Below are positions 1-9,486 of a stretch of DNA of 64,000 nt, piece by piece. The position numbers and the translations under genes were made by a program. Location: positions 23,853 to 87,852 of the forward strand of contig CANBAL010000005.1 in assembly GCA_947366545.1 (NCBI GenBank), given 5' to 3'. Every line of letters begins with the position of its first letter. Position 1 is the first letter of the stretch. The notes beneath the pieces were generated by a model. That model was not told the DNA's origin and ran no database searches. It saw only the letters and a program-made list of their open reading frames with translations. The DNA comes from an uncultured Clostridia bacterium. Lineage in GTDB: Bacteria > Bacillota > Clostridia > Christensenellales > UBA1242.

Positions 1-2
1 TG

Positions 3-941
3 AGTGGTAAAGAAATAGTTGTCTTTTTTTCACGGTTTGGCAAGTTTTCTTACCTGTGTATAGTCCTTGCTTTTTTCTTGTTTTGGGGGCTTTTCTACTT
101 TATGTTTAATGCAGGGGAAAAGGCACTTGAGCGGCTACAAAAATCCAAGTTATCTTCCTTTTTAAACATTGCCATTTGTCTAACACTTTCCTCTGCCATG
201 TTTGCAGGCTCTTTTGAAAGCGTAGCATTTGCAGGTAATTTTTTCGGATTTCTTATTATGGCAGTGGTGGTAGGAATTTGTTTTTATGTCACAAAGCACG
301 GCCTTGGTGTACTTGAAAAGATTAATGTTATTCTTGTGCCTATAATGGTTGTAATAATTTTGCTTTGTGAAAGTCCACTATTAAACTTTAACAGCCTTTT
401 AGACTATTCAAGTTCCATTAAGTATGCAGGACTTTTTTATTCTGTTTTCTATGTCCTGCTCAATGCCTCAAACTCGGGGGTGCTTCTTGCTCATCTTGGG
501 GGAGGGCTTACAAAAAGACAAAAAGCACGAGTAAGTTTTTTCTCTGCACTCGTACTTTGTCTTATCTTGCTTCTCACAAACAGCGTACTACTTGCAAACA
601 GCGGCGCGTTTGGTGAAGACATGCCTCTTCTTTCTCTATTTACAGGCTCGAAGAGGATTTTAATGCAAATTGTCATCTTATTTGGCTGTGTTACCACACT
701 TTTTTCACTTGTCTTTACACTTTCTCGCTCTCTTGGAGGGCGAATTAAAAGCGAGCTAGTGAAAGATATAGTTTGTGTCGTTACACCTTTTGCCATAAGT
801 TTTGTTGGCTTTGGCAGTATTGTGGCATATTTGTATCCTATTTCAAGCGTGCTTGGAGGGGCACTACTTTTTGATTTATTTTTGTTGCCGTCTCTCAAGC
901 AGGCTTACAAGTCCATACATTCCCGCCGCAAGCAGACATAA
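3..941 (+). CDS. YkvI-like multi-TM membrane protein, 5' end cut by window edge
   Basis: Frame is open from base 3 (SGKEIVVFFSRFGKFSYL...), upstream of the listed start at 78; many TM segments; SGKEI..FFSRFGK resembles the N-terminus of YkvI-family proteins. Confidence 0.65.
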   Translation, partial: SGKEIVVFFSRFGKFSYLCIVLAFFLFWGLFYFMFNAGEKALERLQKSKLSSFLNIAICLTLSSAMFAGSFESVAFAGNFFGFLIMAVVVGICFYVTKHGLGVLEKINVILVPIMVVIILLCESPLLNFNSLLDYSSSIKYAGLFYSVFYVLLNASNSGVLLAHLGGGLTKRQKARVSFFSALVLCLILLLTNSVLLANSGAFGEDMPLLSLFTGSKRILMQIVILFGCVTTLFSLVFTLSRSLGGRIKSELVKDIVCVVTPFAISFVGFGSIVAYLYPISSVLGGALLFDLFLLPSLKQAYKSIHSRRKQT

Positions 942-1679
942 CAGGGCAATACTTGTCATTACAACATCAAGTTTTAGCATTTGACTGCCATAGTTTATAA
1001 GGTAGCCAAGTCCGGCTTTGCTTGAAAGGTATTCACCCATCACCGTGCCAACCCATGCCATTCCAACATTGATTTTCAGTACTGAAATGAACTCGGGCAG
1101 GGCACTTGGCAGCACTAATTTTGTAAGTATCTGCCATTTGTTTGCTCGCATTGATTTCATGAGAAGCATTTTATCTTGGTCACATGAAATGAATGCATTA
1201 AGCATGGAAATTATGGTTATGACAAGGCATATTAGTACGCACATGACAACAGTGGCCGAAGTGCCTGAGCCTACCCAGAAGATAATCATAGGGCCGAGTG
1301 CTATTTTTGGCAAACTGTTTAGTATGATAAGGTAGGGCTCCATAATACGCCGAAGTTTTTCACTCCACCAAAGCATGATTGCAATGGCGACGCCAAGCAC
1401 TATTGCGATGACGAAACCGATGATTGTTTCATACAAAGAGGTCCAGATATGAAGGAAAAGGTTTCCATTCACGGCAAGGTCAGCAAGGGTTGTAGCAATT
1501 CTGGAAGGGCTTGAGAAGAAGAATGGGTCTATCGCGCCAGTAGCGGCAAGAAGTTCCCATAATCCTAAGAAAAGCACGAAAAGTGTTATTTGCCAAAAAA
1601 TGACGATAATTTTATCTTTTCTCAGCCTTTTTAAGTATTTTTCATGGGCTTTTGATAGATTGTGTTGTTTCTTTTTCAT
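876..1679 (-). CDS. ABC transporter permease, NitT/TauT (SsuC-like) type
   Basis: Typical TM pattern and EAA-like loop (MRANKWQILTKLVLPSALPEFISVLKINVGMAW). Confidence 0.85.
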   Translation of the reverse strand: MKKKQHNLSKAHEKYLKRLRKDKIIVIFWQITLFVLFLGLWELLAATGAIDPFFFSSPSRIATTLADLAVNGNLFLHIWTSLYETIIGFVIAIVLGVAIAIMLWWSEKLRRIMEPYLIILNSLPKIALGPMIIFWVGSGTSATVVMCVLICLVITIISMLNAFISCDQDKMLLMKSMRANKWQILTKLVLPSALPEFISVLKINVGMAWVGTVMGEYLSSKAGLGYLINYGSQMLKLDVVMTSIALLCLLAAGMYGLVSLLERRQQK

Positions 1680-2433
1680 TGGTAAGATTTCTCCATATCA
1701 TTTCAAAATGCTTGCCAAAATCTTTATCCTCGCGTTTTGCAAGCGGGGTGGAGCCGGAAAGGTCTAAATCAACCACCTCTTTCACCGTGGCTGGACGGTA
1801 ACTTAAAATGACAATTCTGTCTGATAAAGATATCGCTTCCGAGATGTCGTGTGTGACTAATAGTGCGGTTTTCTTTTCTTTCTTAATGATGTCGTATACA
1901 TCATCGCAAACCTTTAATCTAGTCTGAAAGTCCAGTGCTGAAAACGGCTCGTCAAGAAGTAGTAAATTTGGCTCAAGAACGAGGGTGCGAATAAGTGCCA
2001 CCCTTTGTCTCATACCTCCGCTTAGCGTGCGAGGTTTTTTATTTTTGAAGCCGTAGAGGTCGTATTTTTTTAAGAGTTCTTCTGCAAGGGCAATTTTTTT
2101 AGGGTCTTTATTTTTCTTTTGTACTTCCAGCCCAAGCATGATGTTTTGCCAGATGGTACGCCATTCAAAAAGATGATCGCGTTGGAACATATAGCCTATA
2201 CGAGGGTCATTTTTTGCAATAGGTTTTCCCTGCAAATTTATCTGTCCGCTCGTTGCTTCAAGTAGTCCTGCGGTAAGGGACAGGATTGTTGTTTTTCCAC
2301 AACCGCTTGGTCCAACTATGGAGGCAAATTGCAATTCATCTATTTCAAATGAAACATTATTAAGGGCATGGATTTCATGCTCTTTTGTCTGATAAAAGTA
2401 GGTTACATCTTTAAACTCTAAAAATTTTTCCAT
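1642..2433 (-). CDS. ABC transporter ATP-binding protein, NitT/TauT (SsuB-like) type
   Basis: Walker A GPSGCGKTT, signature LSGGMRQRVAL, Walker B LLLLDEPFSALD. Confidence 0.9.
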   Translation of the reverse strand: MEKFLEFKDVTYFYQTKEHEIHALNNVSFEIDELQFASIVGPSGCGKTTILSLTAGLLEATSGQINLQGKPIAKNDPRIGYMFQRDHLFEWRTIWQNIMLGLEVQKKNKDPKKIALAEELLKKYDLYGFKNKKPRTLSGGMRQRVALIRTLVLEPNLLLLDEPFSALDFQTRLKVCDDVYDIIKKEKKTALLVTHDISEAISLSDRIVILSYRPATVKEVVDLDLSGSTPLAKREDKDFGKHFEMIWRNLTNEKETTQSIKSP

Positions 2434-2574
2434 TTGAATTACCTCTACATTACCATTCTATAAATTTATTTTTCTTTTGTTACACTCTCGGCAAAAATTT
2501 TTGGCACAGATTATTGCAAAGGTAAAAAAGCGGGTTTACAATTTGGGTACAAGCCGGCGGAAAGGAGGGCAGAA

Positions 2575-2874
2575 GTGGATGAAGAAGAGGAAGAGATAAA
2601 GAAAGCATTACTAAAAAAAGCCCTAGGGTACATGGCGGACGAGGTGGTTGAAGAATATGTGATGGGGGAGGACGGAGAGGAAAAACTTGCGAAGCGCAAG
2701 GTGACAAAAAAGCATGTCAGTCCTGACATTTCTGCAATTCGGGTCTTCCTAGAACGATATGACACCGACCTGTCCAGCCAGATAAAAAATATGACGGATG
2801 AAGAACTTTATGCAGAAAAGGCAAAACTCATCAAACTATTAAAGGAGGAATATGATGGAGATTTATCAGTGTAA
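2575..2874 (+). CDS. Phage terminase small subunit C-terminal-like fragment (no HTH visible)
   Basis: GTG start with AAAGGAGG RBS; ALLKKALGY...KRKVTKKHVSPDISAIRVFLERY resembles the C-terminal part of Firmicutes phage TerS (ALLKRALGY..KVVTKEVAPD..A..FWLKNR). Confidence 0.5.
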   Translation: MDEEEEEIKKALLKKALGYMADEVVEEYVMGEDGEEKLAKRKVTKKHVSPDISAIRVFLERYDTDLSSQIKNMTDEELYAEKAKLIKLLKEEYDGDLSV

Positions 2875-3076
2875 ACAAAAGGTAAAGTGCGATTTTGCAG
2901 GTTGCAAAAATGTTGCAGATTACTCACTCGTCAAAAGCGGACTTCTAAGGCGAGATATCTGCTTATGCGAAGAGTGCATGCAGGAAATATATGAATGCAT
3001 TTCAAAAGTTAGGGTGCCTAAGGCACTTGAAAGTCCATTTAAATTAAATAAGAGGTTGAAGAAAGATGAAAAGTAA
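2852..3076 (+). CDS. Small Cys-rich (zinc-ribbon-like) phage-cassette protein
   Basis: Cys pairs CDFAGC...CLCEEC; coupled between TerS-like and portal ORFs. Confidence 0.5.
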   Translation: MMEIYQCKQKVKCDFAGCKNVADYSLVKSGLLRRDICLCEECMQEIYECISKVRVPKALESPFKLNKRLKKDEK

Positions 3077-4919
3077 AGAAAACAAATTAGTAGAAGAAGT
3101 GATAGAGGATTTTAAAGCAAGGTCACTTCAAAGAAAACCATTTGAAATTTCGTGGCAGATAAATATGAATTTCCTTATGGGGAATCAGTATTGCAGTATC
3201 GGTTATGGCGGCGAAATTGAAGAAAGCGATAAAAGTTATTTTTGGCAGGAGCGTGAGGTGTTTAATCATATTGCACCTATATACGATGTAAGATGTGCCA
3301 AACTTTCAAAAGCCAGACCACACTTTGTGGTAGTGCCTGCAACCAATGATGAGAGGGACAAGCAGGCGTCCAAGGTGTCTAAGAAGATACTTGACTCAGT
3401 GCAATATAAACTTGGCATGGAGAACTTAATTGAGCAGGCTATCAAGTGGAGCGAGGTTTGCGGAAGTGTTTTCTACAAAGTGACATGGAATGGCGAAAGG
3501 GGACAACTTATCGCAAAAGATGATGACGGACATGATATCCGTAGTGGAGAGGTTGAGGTTGAGGTAGTCAGTCCTTTTGAAATCTATCCCGATTCATCCA
3601 CTCGTGAAAGTATCGAGGAGTGCGAAAGTATCATACACGCAAGAGTGCTTTCAGTAGAACAGATAAAACAAATGTATGGCATAGAGGTGGCTGGCAAAAC
3701 AATTAACTGTTACAGCCTTGACAATGTGTCCTCAGGCCTTGGTGGACTTGGTTATACCGCCACCGCCACAAAACTTATAGAAGGTGCGCGTGCAAATAGT
3801 GGGCTTGTCCTTGAAAAGTATGTAAGGCCTAATGCGGAGTATCCAGAAGGCAGACTTATAATAGTCGCAGGTGAAAAACTTGTATATGACGGAAATTTAC
3901 CATACCTATGCGGTGAAGATAAGACGAGAGATTTCCCTTTTGTAAGACAGATAAGTTTGGAAAAGACGGGATGTTTTTGGGGTGGCAGTGTAATAGAAAG
4001 ATTGATACCTGTACAAAGGGCATATAACGCTGTCAAGAACAGAAAGCATGAGTTTATAAACCGCCTTACCCTTGGTGTGCTTAGCGTTGAGGACGGGTCG
4101 GTTGACCTTGATAATCTTGAAGATGAAGGTCTTTGCCCAGGAAAGGTGCTTGTATATAGGCAGGGGGCAAATGCACCAAGGTATTTAAATGGTGAGGCTT
4201 TGCCTTCTGGTTTTGCCGATGAGGAGGAAAAACTTCTTGATGAATTCAATAGGGTGAGTGGGGTAAGTGACACCCTTGGCACTGACTATATGAATTCTAA
4301 TATGAGTGGTACCGCACTTGAACTTATGATAGGACAGGATGAAGTGAGATTAAATACCACTTCACATAGTATACAGGCGGCGGCCTTAAATGTAATGAAA
4401 AAGGTGCTTAGACTATATAAGCAGTACGCCCTTTTCCCTCGCCTTGCAAGAATAATTGGTGAGAATGGTGAGATAGAGGCATTCTATTTCTCCTCAAATG
4501 ACATATCAAGTGACGATGTCATAATTGACGCTCAGGATGATTTGGGAGATAGCATCACCACCAAACGCGAAATGGTATTTAATCTACTTAACGCGGGAGT
4601 GCTTTATGATGATGAGGGGAAACTCACAAACAGGATGAAGGGAAAAGTGTTGGAGATGCTTGGACTTGGGGCTTGGCAAAGCGCCCAAGATATACAAGAA
4701 CTACACATAAAGAAAGCGGGAAATGAGAATTTGAAAATGCTTTCTGGGATTAATGTAACTGTCAGCGAGATAGATGAGGATGATTTACATATCTCAGAGC
4801 ATATTGCGTTCATGCTGGGCAGCGATTATGAAAACGCAAAACAAAAAAATCCTAAACTTGAAGGAGTATTTTTAAATCATATTAAAGAACATAAAAAAGC
4901 AAAAAAATCGGAGGAGTAG
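3066..4919 (+). CDS. P22-like phage portal protein
   Basis: 617 aa; ISWQINMNFLMGNQY.., YDVRCAKLSKARPHFVVVPAT, SEVCGSVFYKVTWN, IPVQRAYNAVKNRKHEFINRLTLG typical of P22-type portals. Confidence 0.85.
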   Translation: MKSKENKLVEEVIEDFKARSLQRKPFEISWQINMNFLMGNQYCSIGYGGEIEESDKSYFWQEREVFNHIAPIYDVRCAKLSKARPHFVVVPATNDERDKQASKVSKKILDSVQYKLGMENLIEQAIKWSEVCGSVFYKVTWNGERGQLIAKDDDGHDIRSGEVEVEVVSPFEIYPDSSTRESIEECESIIHARVLSVEQIKQMYGIEVAGKTINCYSLDNVSSGLGGLGYTATATKLIEGARANSGLVLEKYVRPNAEYPEGRLIIVAGEKLVYDGNLPYLCGEDKTRDFPFVRQISLEKTGCFWGGSVIERLIPVQRAYNAVKNRKHEFINRLTLGVLSVEDGSVDLDNLEDEGLCPGKVLVYRQGANAPRYLNGEALPSGFADEEEKLLDEFNRVSGVSDTLGTDYMNSNMSGTALELMIGQDEVRLNTTSHSIQAAALNVMKKVLRLYKQYALFPRLARIIGENGEIEAFYFSSNDISSDDVIIDAQDDLGDSITTKREMVFNLLNAGVLYDDEGKLTNRMKGKVLEMLGLGAWQSAQDIQELHIKKAGNENLKMLSGINVTVSEIDEDDLHISEHIAFMLGSDYENAKQKNPKLEGVFLNHIKEHKKAKKSEE

Positions 4920-4922
4920 AAT

Positions 4923-5534
4923 ATGGAAGAAATCAGAGAACAACCAGTTAAGGAACCGACAGATGTTTCGATTGAAACGAGTGAGACGAGAGTTGTGAGT
5001 GAAACTGGCTCTCAAAATGACACGGCTCGACAAGCACAGCCCGAGCAAGGTGAATATGGCAAGTTTAAATCATTGGAGGCATTACTTTCTGCCTACACAA
5101 ATTTAGAGGCCGAGTTTACCAAAAAGTGTCAAAGGCTTAGTCAACTTGAGAAAGAAAAAACAGGGGAAGGTGATATTGATGAAAAACTTTCCCAGTTCCT
5201 TTCAAAAAATGAGGAGGCTGGCTCTTATGCTGAGGAACTTAAAGAAATTGTAAGCACCGAGGCAGAAACAGGGGAGTTCGATTCTGCACTTGCGAAGATA
5301 GTACTAAATCGCGTAGCGCAGAACAAAGTGGACGACCCTATGGTAAATCGTTACATACTTTCTAGTGACGAATTGAAAAACAAGGTAATTGAAAATTATC
5401 TTAACGCTCTTAAGGAGCAAAAACCACCAGTTGTAATTTCTTCTCAAAAGGGTGAGAGGGTGTCAAGCACTATGCCTGACACTCCAACCTCACTATCTGA
5501 GGCAAAAAAAGTGGTGGAAAAAATGTTTAGTTAA
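4923..5534 (+). CDS. Phage scaffolding-like protein
   Basis: Acidic/coiled N-terminus with YGKFKSLEALLSAYTNLEAEFTKKCQRL; sits between portal and capsid. Confidence 0.7.
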   Translation: MEEIREQPVKEPTDVSIETSETRVVSETGSQNDTARQAQPEQGEYGKFKSLEALLSAYTNLEAEFTKKCQRLSQLEKEKTGEGDIDEKLSQFLSKNEEAGSYAEELKEIVSTEAETGEFDSALAKIVLNRVAQNKVDDPMVNRYILSSDELKNKVIENYLNALKEQKPPVVISSQKGERVSSTMPDTPTSLSEAKKVVEKMFS

Positions 5535-5548
5535 AAAAGGAGAAAATT

Positions 5549-6748
5549 ATGGTAACATTACAAACAGCCGAAAACGCTTTGAAGTCTGTTTATCTTGGAG
5601 TGGTTGCTGACCAAATTAATATTTCAACAAGCCCACTTTTTGCAAAGATTAAACGCTCATCTAAAGACATATACGGCAAAGAAATTGTTAAAGCCGCTCC
5701 ATTTGGGGTAAATGGCGGTTTCGGTGCTGGCGGGGAAACAGGACCTCTTCCAGTTGCTGGAAATAAAAATTATGCTCAATTTAGGGCAACACTTAAAAAC
5801 CTTTATGGTCAATTTGAAATCAGTGATAAGGCAGTACGCGCATCTGCAAGCAATGTAGGCGCATTTGTAAATCTTCTTGCTGACGAAATGGAAACACTTG
5901 TAAAATCTTGCAGTTTCAACCTTAACAGAATGCTTTATGGTGCAGGAGATGGCCTCGTAGCCACTGTAAGCAGCGTTGACGCCACAAATAAAGTGGTTAC
6001 ATGTGACAGCGTAAGAAATATAGTTGAAGGAATGATGCTTGATGTTTATGGCACTACTGGAAAAACAAATACCGCTCCAGTAAAGGTGGTTGCAGTAGAT
6101 AGAGCGTCAAATAAATTTAAATTTGAGGGCACTCATACTATCGCAGCCGCAAACAAATTATATGTTCAAGGCTCAAAAGATCAAGAACTTACCGGTATTG
6201 AAGCACTTTTCACAGGAGACACACTCTATGGTCTTAGCAAGAGCGATTATTACTGGCTTAAATCTTTCCAAGATAAAACAGAAGGCGAAATATCTGATAT
6301 AAGGATTCAGACTGCTATTGACTTCCTTGAAGAAAATGCTGACTCAAAAATCAACTTCATCGCTACTTCAAGAAAGATAAGAAGAGCATATCAAGAGTAT
6401 CTTAACATTTATAGAAAGAATGTAGATATTGTAGATCTTGGAAATGGTATTAAAACTATCACACATAATGGCATCCCAGTATACGCTGATAGATTTGTAA
6501 AAGAAGGGGATATGTATTTACTTAATACAGACGACTTCACATTGTATGAACTTGGCGACTGGAGCTGGATAGAGGACGAGGCTGGCAGAGTTATAAGACA
6601 AAACGCAGGCTATCCTACATATAGTGCAACCCTTGTAAAATATGGCGAACTCATTTGTGACAAACCATATGGACAAGGCAAGATATCAAACATATCTGCA
6701 TCTGTAAACGATCCATACAAGACATATATACCAGATACTAACGCATAA
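5549..6748 (+). CDS. Phage major capsid protein (HK97-fold)
   Basis: 399 aa; TSPLFAKIKRSSKDIYGKEIVKAAPFGVNGGFGAGGETG.LP, LYGQFEISDKAVRAS; position after scaffold. Confidence 0.85.
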   Translation: MVTLQTAENALKSVYLGVVADQINISTSPLFAKIKRSSKDIYGKEIVKAAPFGVNGGFGAGGETGPLPVAGNKNYAQFRATLKNLYGQFEISDKAVRASASNVGAFVNLLADEMETLVKSCSFNLNRMLYGAGDGLVATVSSVDATNKVVTCDSVRNIVEGMMLDVYGTTGKTNTAPVKVVAVDRASNKFKFEGTHTIAAANKLYVQGSKDQELTGIEALFTGDTLYGLSKSDYYWLKSFQDKTEGEISDIRIQTAIDFLEENADSKINFIATSRKIRRAYQEYLNIYRKNVDIVDLGNGIKTITHNGIPVYADRFVKEGDMYLLNTDDFTLYELGDWSWIEDEAGRVIRQNAGYPTYSATLVKYGELICDKPYGQGKISNISASVNDPYKTYIPDTNA

Positions 6749-6773
6749 AGCAAAAGCGAAGGCTTTTGCTTTT
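6747..6773 (+). terminator. Hairpin directly after capsid gene; possible partial terminator/attenuator
   Basis: AAAGCAAAAGC-GAAG-GCTTTTGCTTT followed by TATT; stem begins inside the stop codon. Confidence 0.6.
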
Positions 6774-6788
6774 ATTAAGGGAGGAAAA

Positions 6789-7106
6789 ATGAAGGATTAT
6801 ACTATAATCGAGCACGACCCACTATTTATTACAGATAGGCTGAGGGAAATAGATAAAACATATTTTGTACTTTACAATTTAAAGCTTAAAAGGTATGAAG
6901 TGCATTCCAGCGGGCAGGCTGGCGGCAGTTATTGTTTCAGTTTGCCCTATTCCTCCCTTGATGAGAGAGCGGTGACCCAGTGCCTTCGCACAAGGCGGGA
7001 GAATATTGATAAAGTCATTAAAGAAATGGATGACGAAAATGAAAAATTACAAAAGCGTCTTGTGCGAAAGGCGATAGAAAAATATGTGGAGGTGAACATA
7101 TGTTAG
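6789..7106 (+). CDS. Conserved phage-like hypothetical protein
   Basis: Between capsid and adaptor genes; RBS GGGAGG. Confidence 0.5.
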   Translation: MKDYTIIEHDPLFITDRLREIDKTYFVLYNLKLKRYEVHSSGQAGGSYCFSLPYSSLDERAVTQCLRTRRENIDKVIKEMDDENEKLQKRLVRKAIEKYVEVNIC

Positions 7107-7663
7107 CATATGAAGTGATAAAAGCGGCGTGTCAGTTTTCTGATAATGACACTCTTGCCGATAAGATTTTGTCGGCGTCAGACTTCGACACTGATTTTAC
7201 AGATGAGGAAAAGAAAACGCTTACAAGATATTTGGAGTGTCTAAACTATGTACAAGAAGAGGTAGCAAGCGAGTTTAAACCTCTTAAAGCCACCGAGACT
7301 TTCAAAACCGAAAATTTCAAAATAAATTTCAATGCTTTTAAAAAGATCCCGCTTCAAATACTTTCTGTCAAAGATAATAGAGGCGGAGGGGTAAAGTTTA
7401 AGGTATTTCCAACCTATCTTATGGCTTTTGCAAGTGAGGTTGAGGTCACTTATGGTGCTACTCCAATAAAACTTGATTATGACAGCCAAATAGAGGTGGA
7501 TTTGCCGCAAAGAGTGCTTGGCTATGGCGTGGCACGGGAGTACTACCTAAGACAGGGGCTTACCGAAGACGCTGAGATTTATGAAAACAGATTTAAGGGG
7601 AGTTTAAAACTCATTTTAAGAAAAAAGGCCGGCACCACTTTGCCTAGGAGGAGGTGGCTGTAA
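7100..7663 (+). CDS. Head-tail adaptor/connector-like protein (P22 gp4-like position)
   Basis: 187 aa; order capsid - adaptor - hub; VLGYGVAREYYLRQGLTEDAEIYENRFKGSLK typical of adaptor C-termini. Confidence 0.6.
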   Translation: MLAYEVIKAACQFSDNDTLADKILSASDFDTDFTDEEKKTLTRYLECLNYVQEEVASEFKPLKATETFKTENFKINFNAFKKIPLQILSVKDNRGGGVKFKVFPTYLMAFASEVEVTYGATPIKLDYDSQIEVDLPQRVLGYGVAREYYLRQGLTEDAEIYENRFKGSLKLILRKKAGTTLPRRRWL

Positions 7664-9135
7664 TGTTTAATGAAAATAAACTTAAAGTCACGAAAAAAGA
7701 TAAAAAAATATTCAAGTTTGATTTTTTTAATAAGTGTCCTGCAAGTAGTAAAAATGATGAGGAAATGGCATATAGCGAGCCAAGGCTTTGTTACAACTTT
7801 AAGGTGACAAAAAGCGGACTAGAGAACGGTTATGGCGTGCGGGATTTACAAATGCCACTGTCCACCACCAATCTTGAAACTGAGGCGGTGATTCCAATAA
7901 ACGGAAACGAAGTAAGAAGAATGTGGAGTTTTACTTGGGAGGATAACAACGCAAATGTCCTGAAATATTACCTGTTTTACTTTAACGAAAATCATCAAAT
8001 AAATTATGAGAACCTATTTTGGTCAAGACCGATAAGAATTTCCTTTAACACTGAGTACACATCCACGCCGGTTGGTCTTAGTTATAGAATAAATGGTTAT
8101 GACTATATGATATTTTCCACGCAGGACGGAGATGTTTATGTATTTGGTGCGGGCTATGATAAATATCTGGAAGGTGCACCAAAACTTATTTCCTGCTGTA
8201 CCCATGATGATAGGCTTTATGCCCTTACAAGCAAGGCAAGGCATAGCCTTGTATATTCCACAAACCTTAATATTATGGAGTGGAAGGACGATACTACCCA
8301 GCACCTTGAGTTTAGTGATGAGCGTGGAAACCTTACCAAAGTAATGTCATTTAATGACTATCTTTATGTATTCCGCGAGTTCGGTATAACAAGGCTGTCA
8401 ACCTATTCGACCTCTGGTGAATTTAGTATCCGCCACATCTTCCAGTCGACAAGTTATATTGAAGCCGGCTCTATTGCATCAAACGGAGAGGATGTATACT
8501 TCCTCACTACCGAAGGCTTTTACAGTTTCGATGGAAACTCTGTAAAAGAGGTGGAACTTGACTGTTTTTCGCAGATAGAAGATTTGTCAAAGTGTAGTGC
8601 AGAATGTTTTGAAAATAAATATTATCTTGCCTGCCGTATGAAGTTTGATGAGCGAAGTGAGGGATGTGAAAGCGGCGAGTATGTAAATAACGCCGTGCTT
8701 ATCTATGACACTAAAAAAAGGAAGGTGGAGATTTTGCGAGGGATTGATGTGAACCAACTGCTTGCTTTAAACAATCCACTTAAAAGTAAACTTGTAATGT
8801 GCTTTAACGGCGATAAGGTGGGTCATGTGGGGGAACTTACTGATGGCGGCAAGTGCTTTAATCAAAGCCAGCATAAGGTATGGCAAAATTCTTTCTCAGA
8901 CTTCGGTCTTGGAGAAGGTGTGAAAAAGGTAGAGCATTTTACGATAAAAACCTCGGCACCTTGCAAAGTGACATTAAAAAGTGAAAGAGAGACAAGGCAG
9001 TATTGCCTTAAAGGCGGGGAAGAAGTGAGGTTAATAAAAAGCGGACTTGTAGGAAGTCGTGTGCAAGTGACTATCGAAAGTGATAGTGACAAGATAAAAA
9101 TTTCATCTTTTAAATTAATTTTGAGTGTGCAATGA
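7663..9135 (+). CDS. P22 gp10-like hub/stabilisation protein (beta-propeller-like)
   Basis: Repeated beta motifs (YMIFSTQDGDVYVFG, DDRLYALTSKARHSLVYST, NDYLYVFREFGITRLS, EDVYFLTTEGFYSFDG); follows adaptor gene. Listed ORF starts at 7654; ATG at 7663. Confidence 0.6.
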   Translation: MFNENKLKVTKKDKKIFKFDFFNKCPASSKNDEEMAYSEPRLCYNFKVTKSGLENGYGVRDLQMPLSTTNLETEAVIPINGNEVRRMWSFTWEDNNANVLKYYLFYFNENHQINYENLFWSRPIRISFNTEYTSTPVGLSYRINGYDYMIFSTQDGDVYVFGAGYDKYLEGAPKLISCCTHDDRLYALTSKARHSLVYSTNLNIMEWKDDTTQHLEFSDERGNLTKVMSFNDYLYVFREFGITRLSTYSTSGEFSIRHIFQSTSYIEAGSIASNGEDVYFLTTEGFYSFDGNSVKEVELDCFSQIEDLSKCSAECFENKYYLACRMKFDERSEGCESGEYVNNAVLIYDTKKRKVEILRGIDVNQLLALNNPLKSKLVMCFNGDKVGHVGELTDGGKCFNQSQHKVWQNSFSDFGLGEGVKKVEHFTIKTSAPCKVTLKSERETRQYCLKGGEEVRLIKSGLVGSRVQVTIESDSDKIKISSFKLILSVQ

Positions 9136-9252
9136 TAGTTTTCAATATGAATCACATAAAGTTCGTCAATAGAAAAAAGTTAATTGAAGAGGAGAAACTT
9201 ATGGAAGATATATTCAAAAAATCGGAGAAAACACAACTGGCGAAAAAGCAAA

Positions 9253-9486
9253 ATGGGAATTTGGAATGAAATCATAAGTGTGGTTGTAAGCAATGGAATA
9301 TTTGCCACACTTTTTGTATTCTTGTTTTTTTATCAATTAAAAGATAGTTCAAAACGCGAAAAGGCCTATCAGGAAACGATAGAAAACCTTACCGAGCATC
9401 TGCAGATAATCGAAGATGTAAGGGAGGAGGTAACCGAACTTAAACAACATATACTTAAGGAGGAAGAAAGTGAAAGAGAAGATTAA
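9253..9486 (+). CDS. BhlA/UviB-like holin-type membrane peptide
   Basis: MGIWNEIISVVVSNGIFATLFVFLFFYQLKDSSKREKAYQETI: one TM then charged coil; in-frame ATG at 9253. Confidence 0.65.
   Translation: MGIWNEIISVVVSNGIFATLFVFLFFYQLKDSSKREKAYQETIENLTEHLQIIEDVREEVTELKQHILKEEESERED

Noticed and set aside
2434-2574. TPP-type riboswitch upstream of the ABC ATPase
   Set aside because: GAGAG-like bases are present, but the conserved TPP core sequences are absent
3752-4282. 176-aa minus-strand ORF inside the portal gene
   Set aside because: Ser/Pro/Leu-rich antisense shadow of a well-supported CDS
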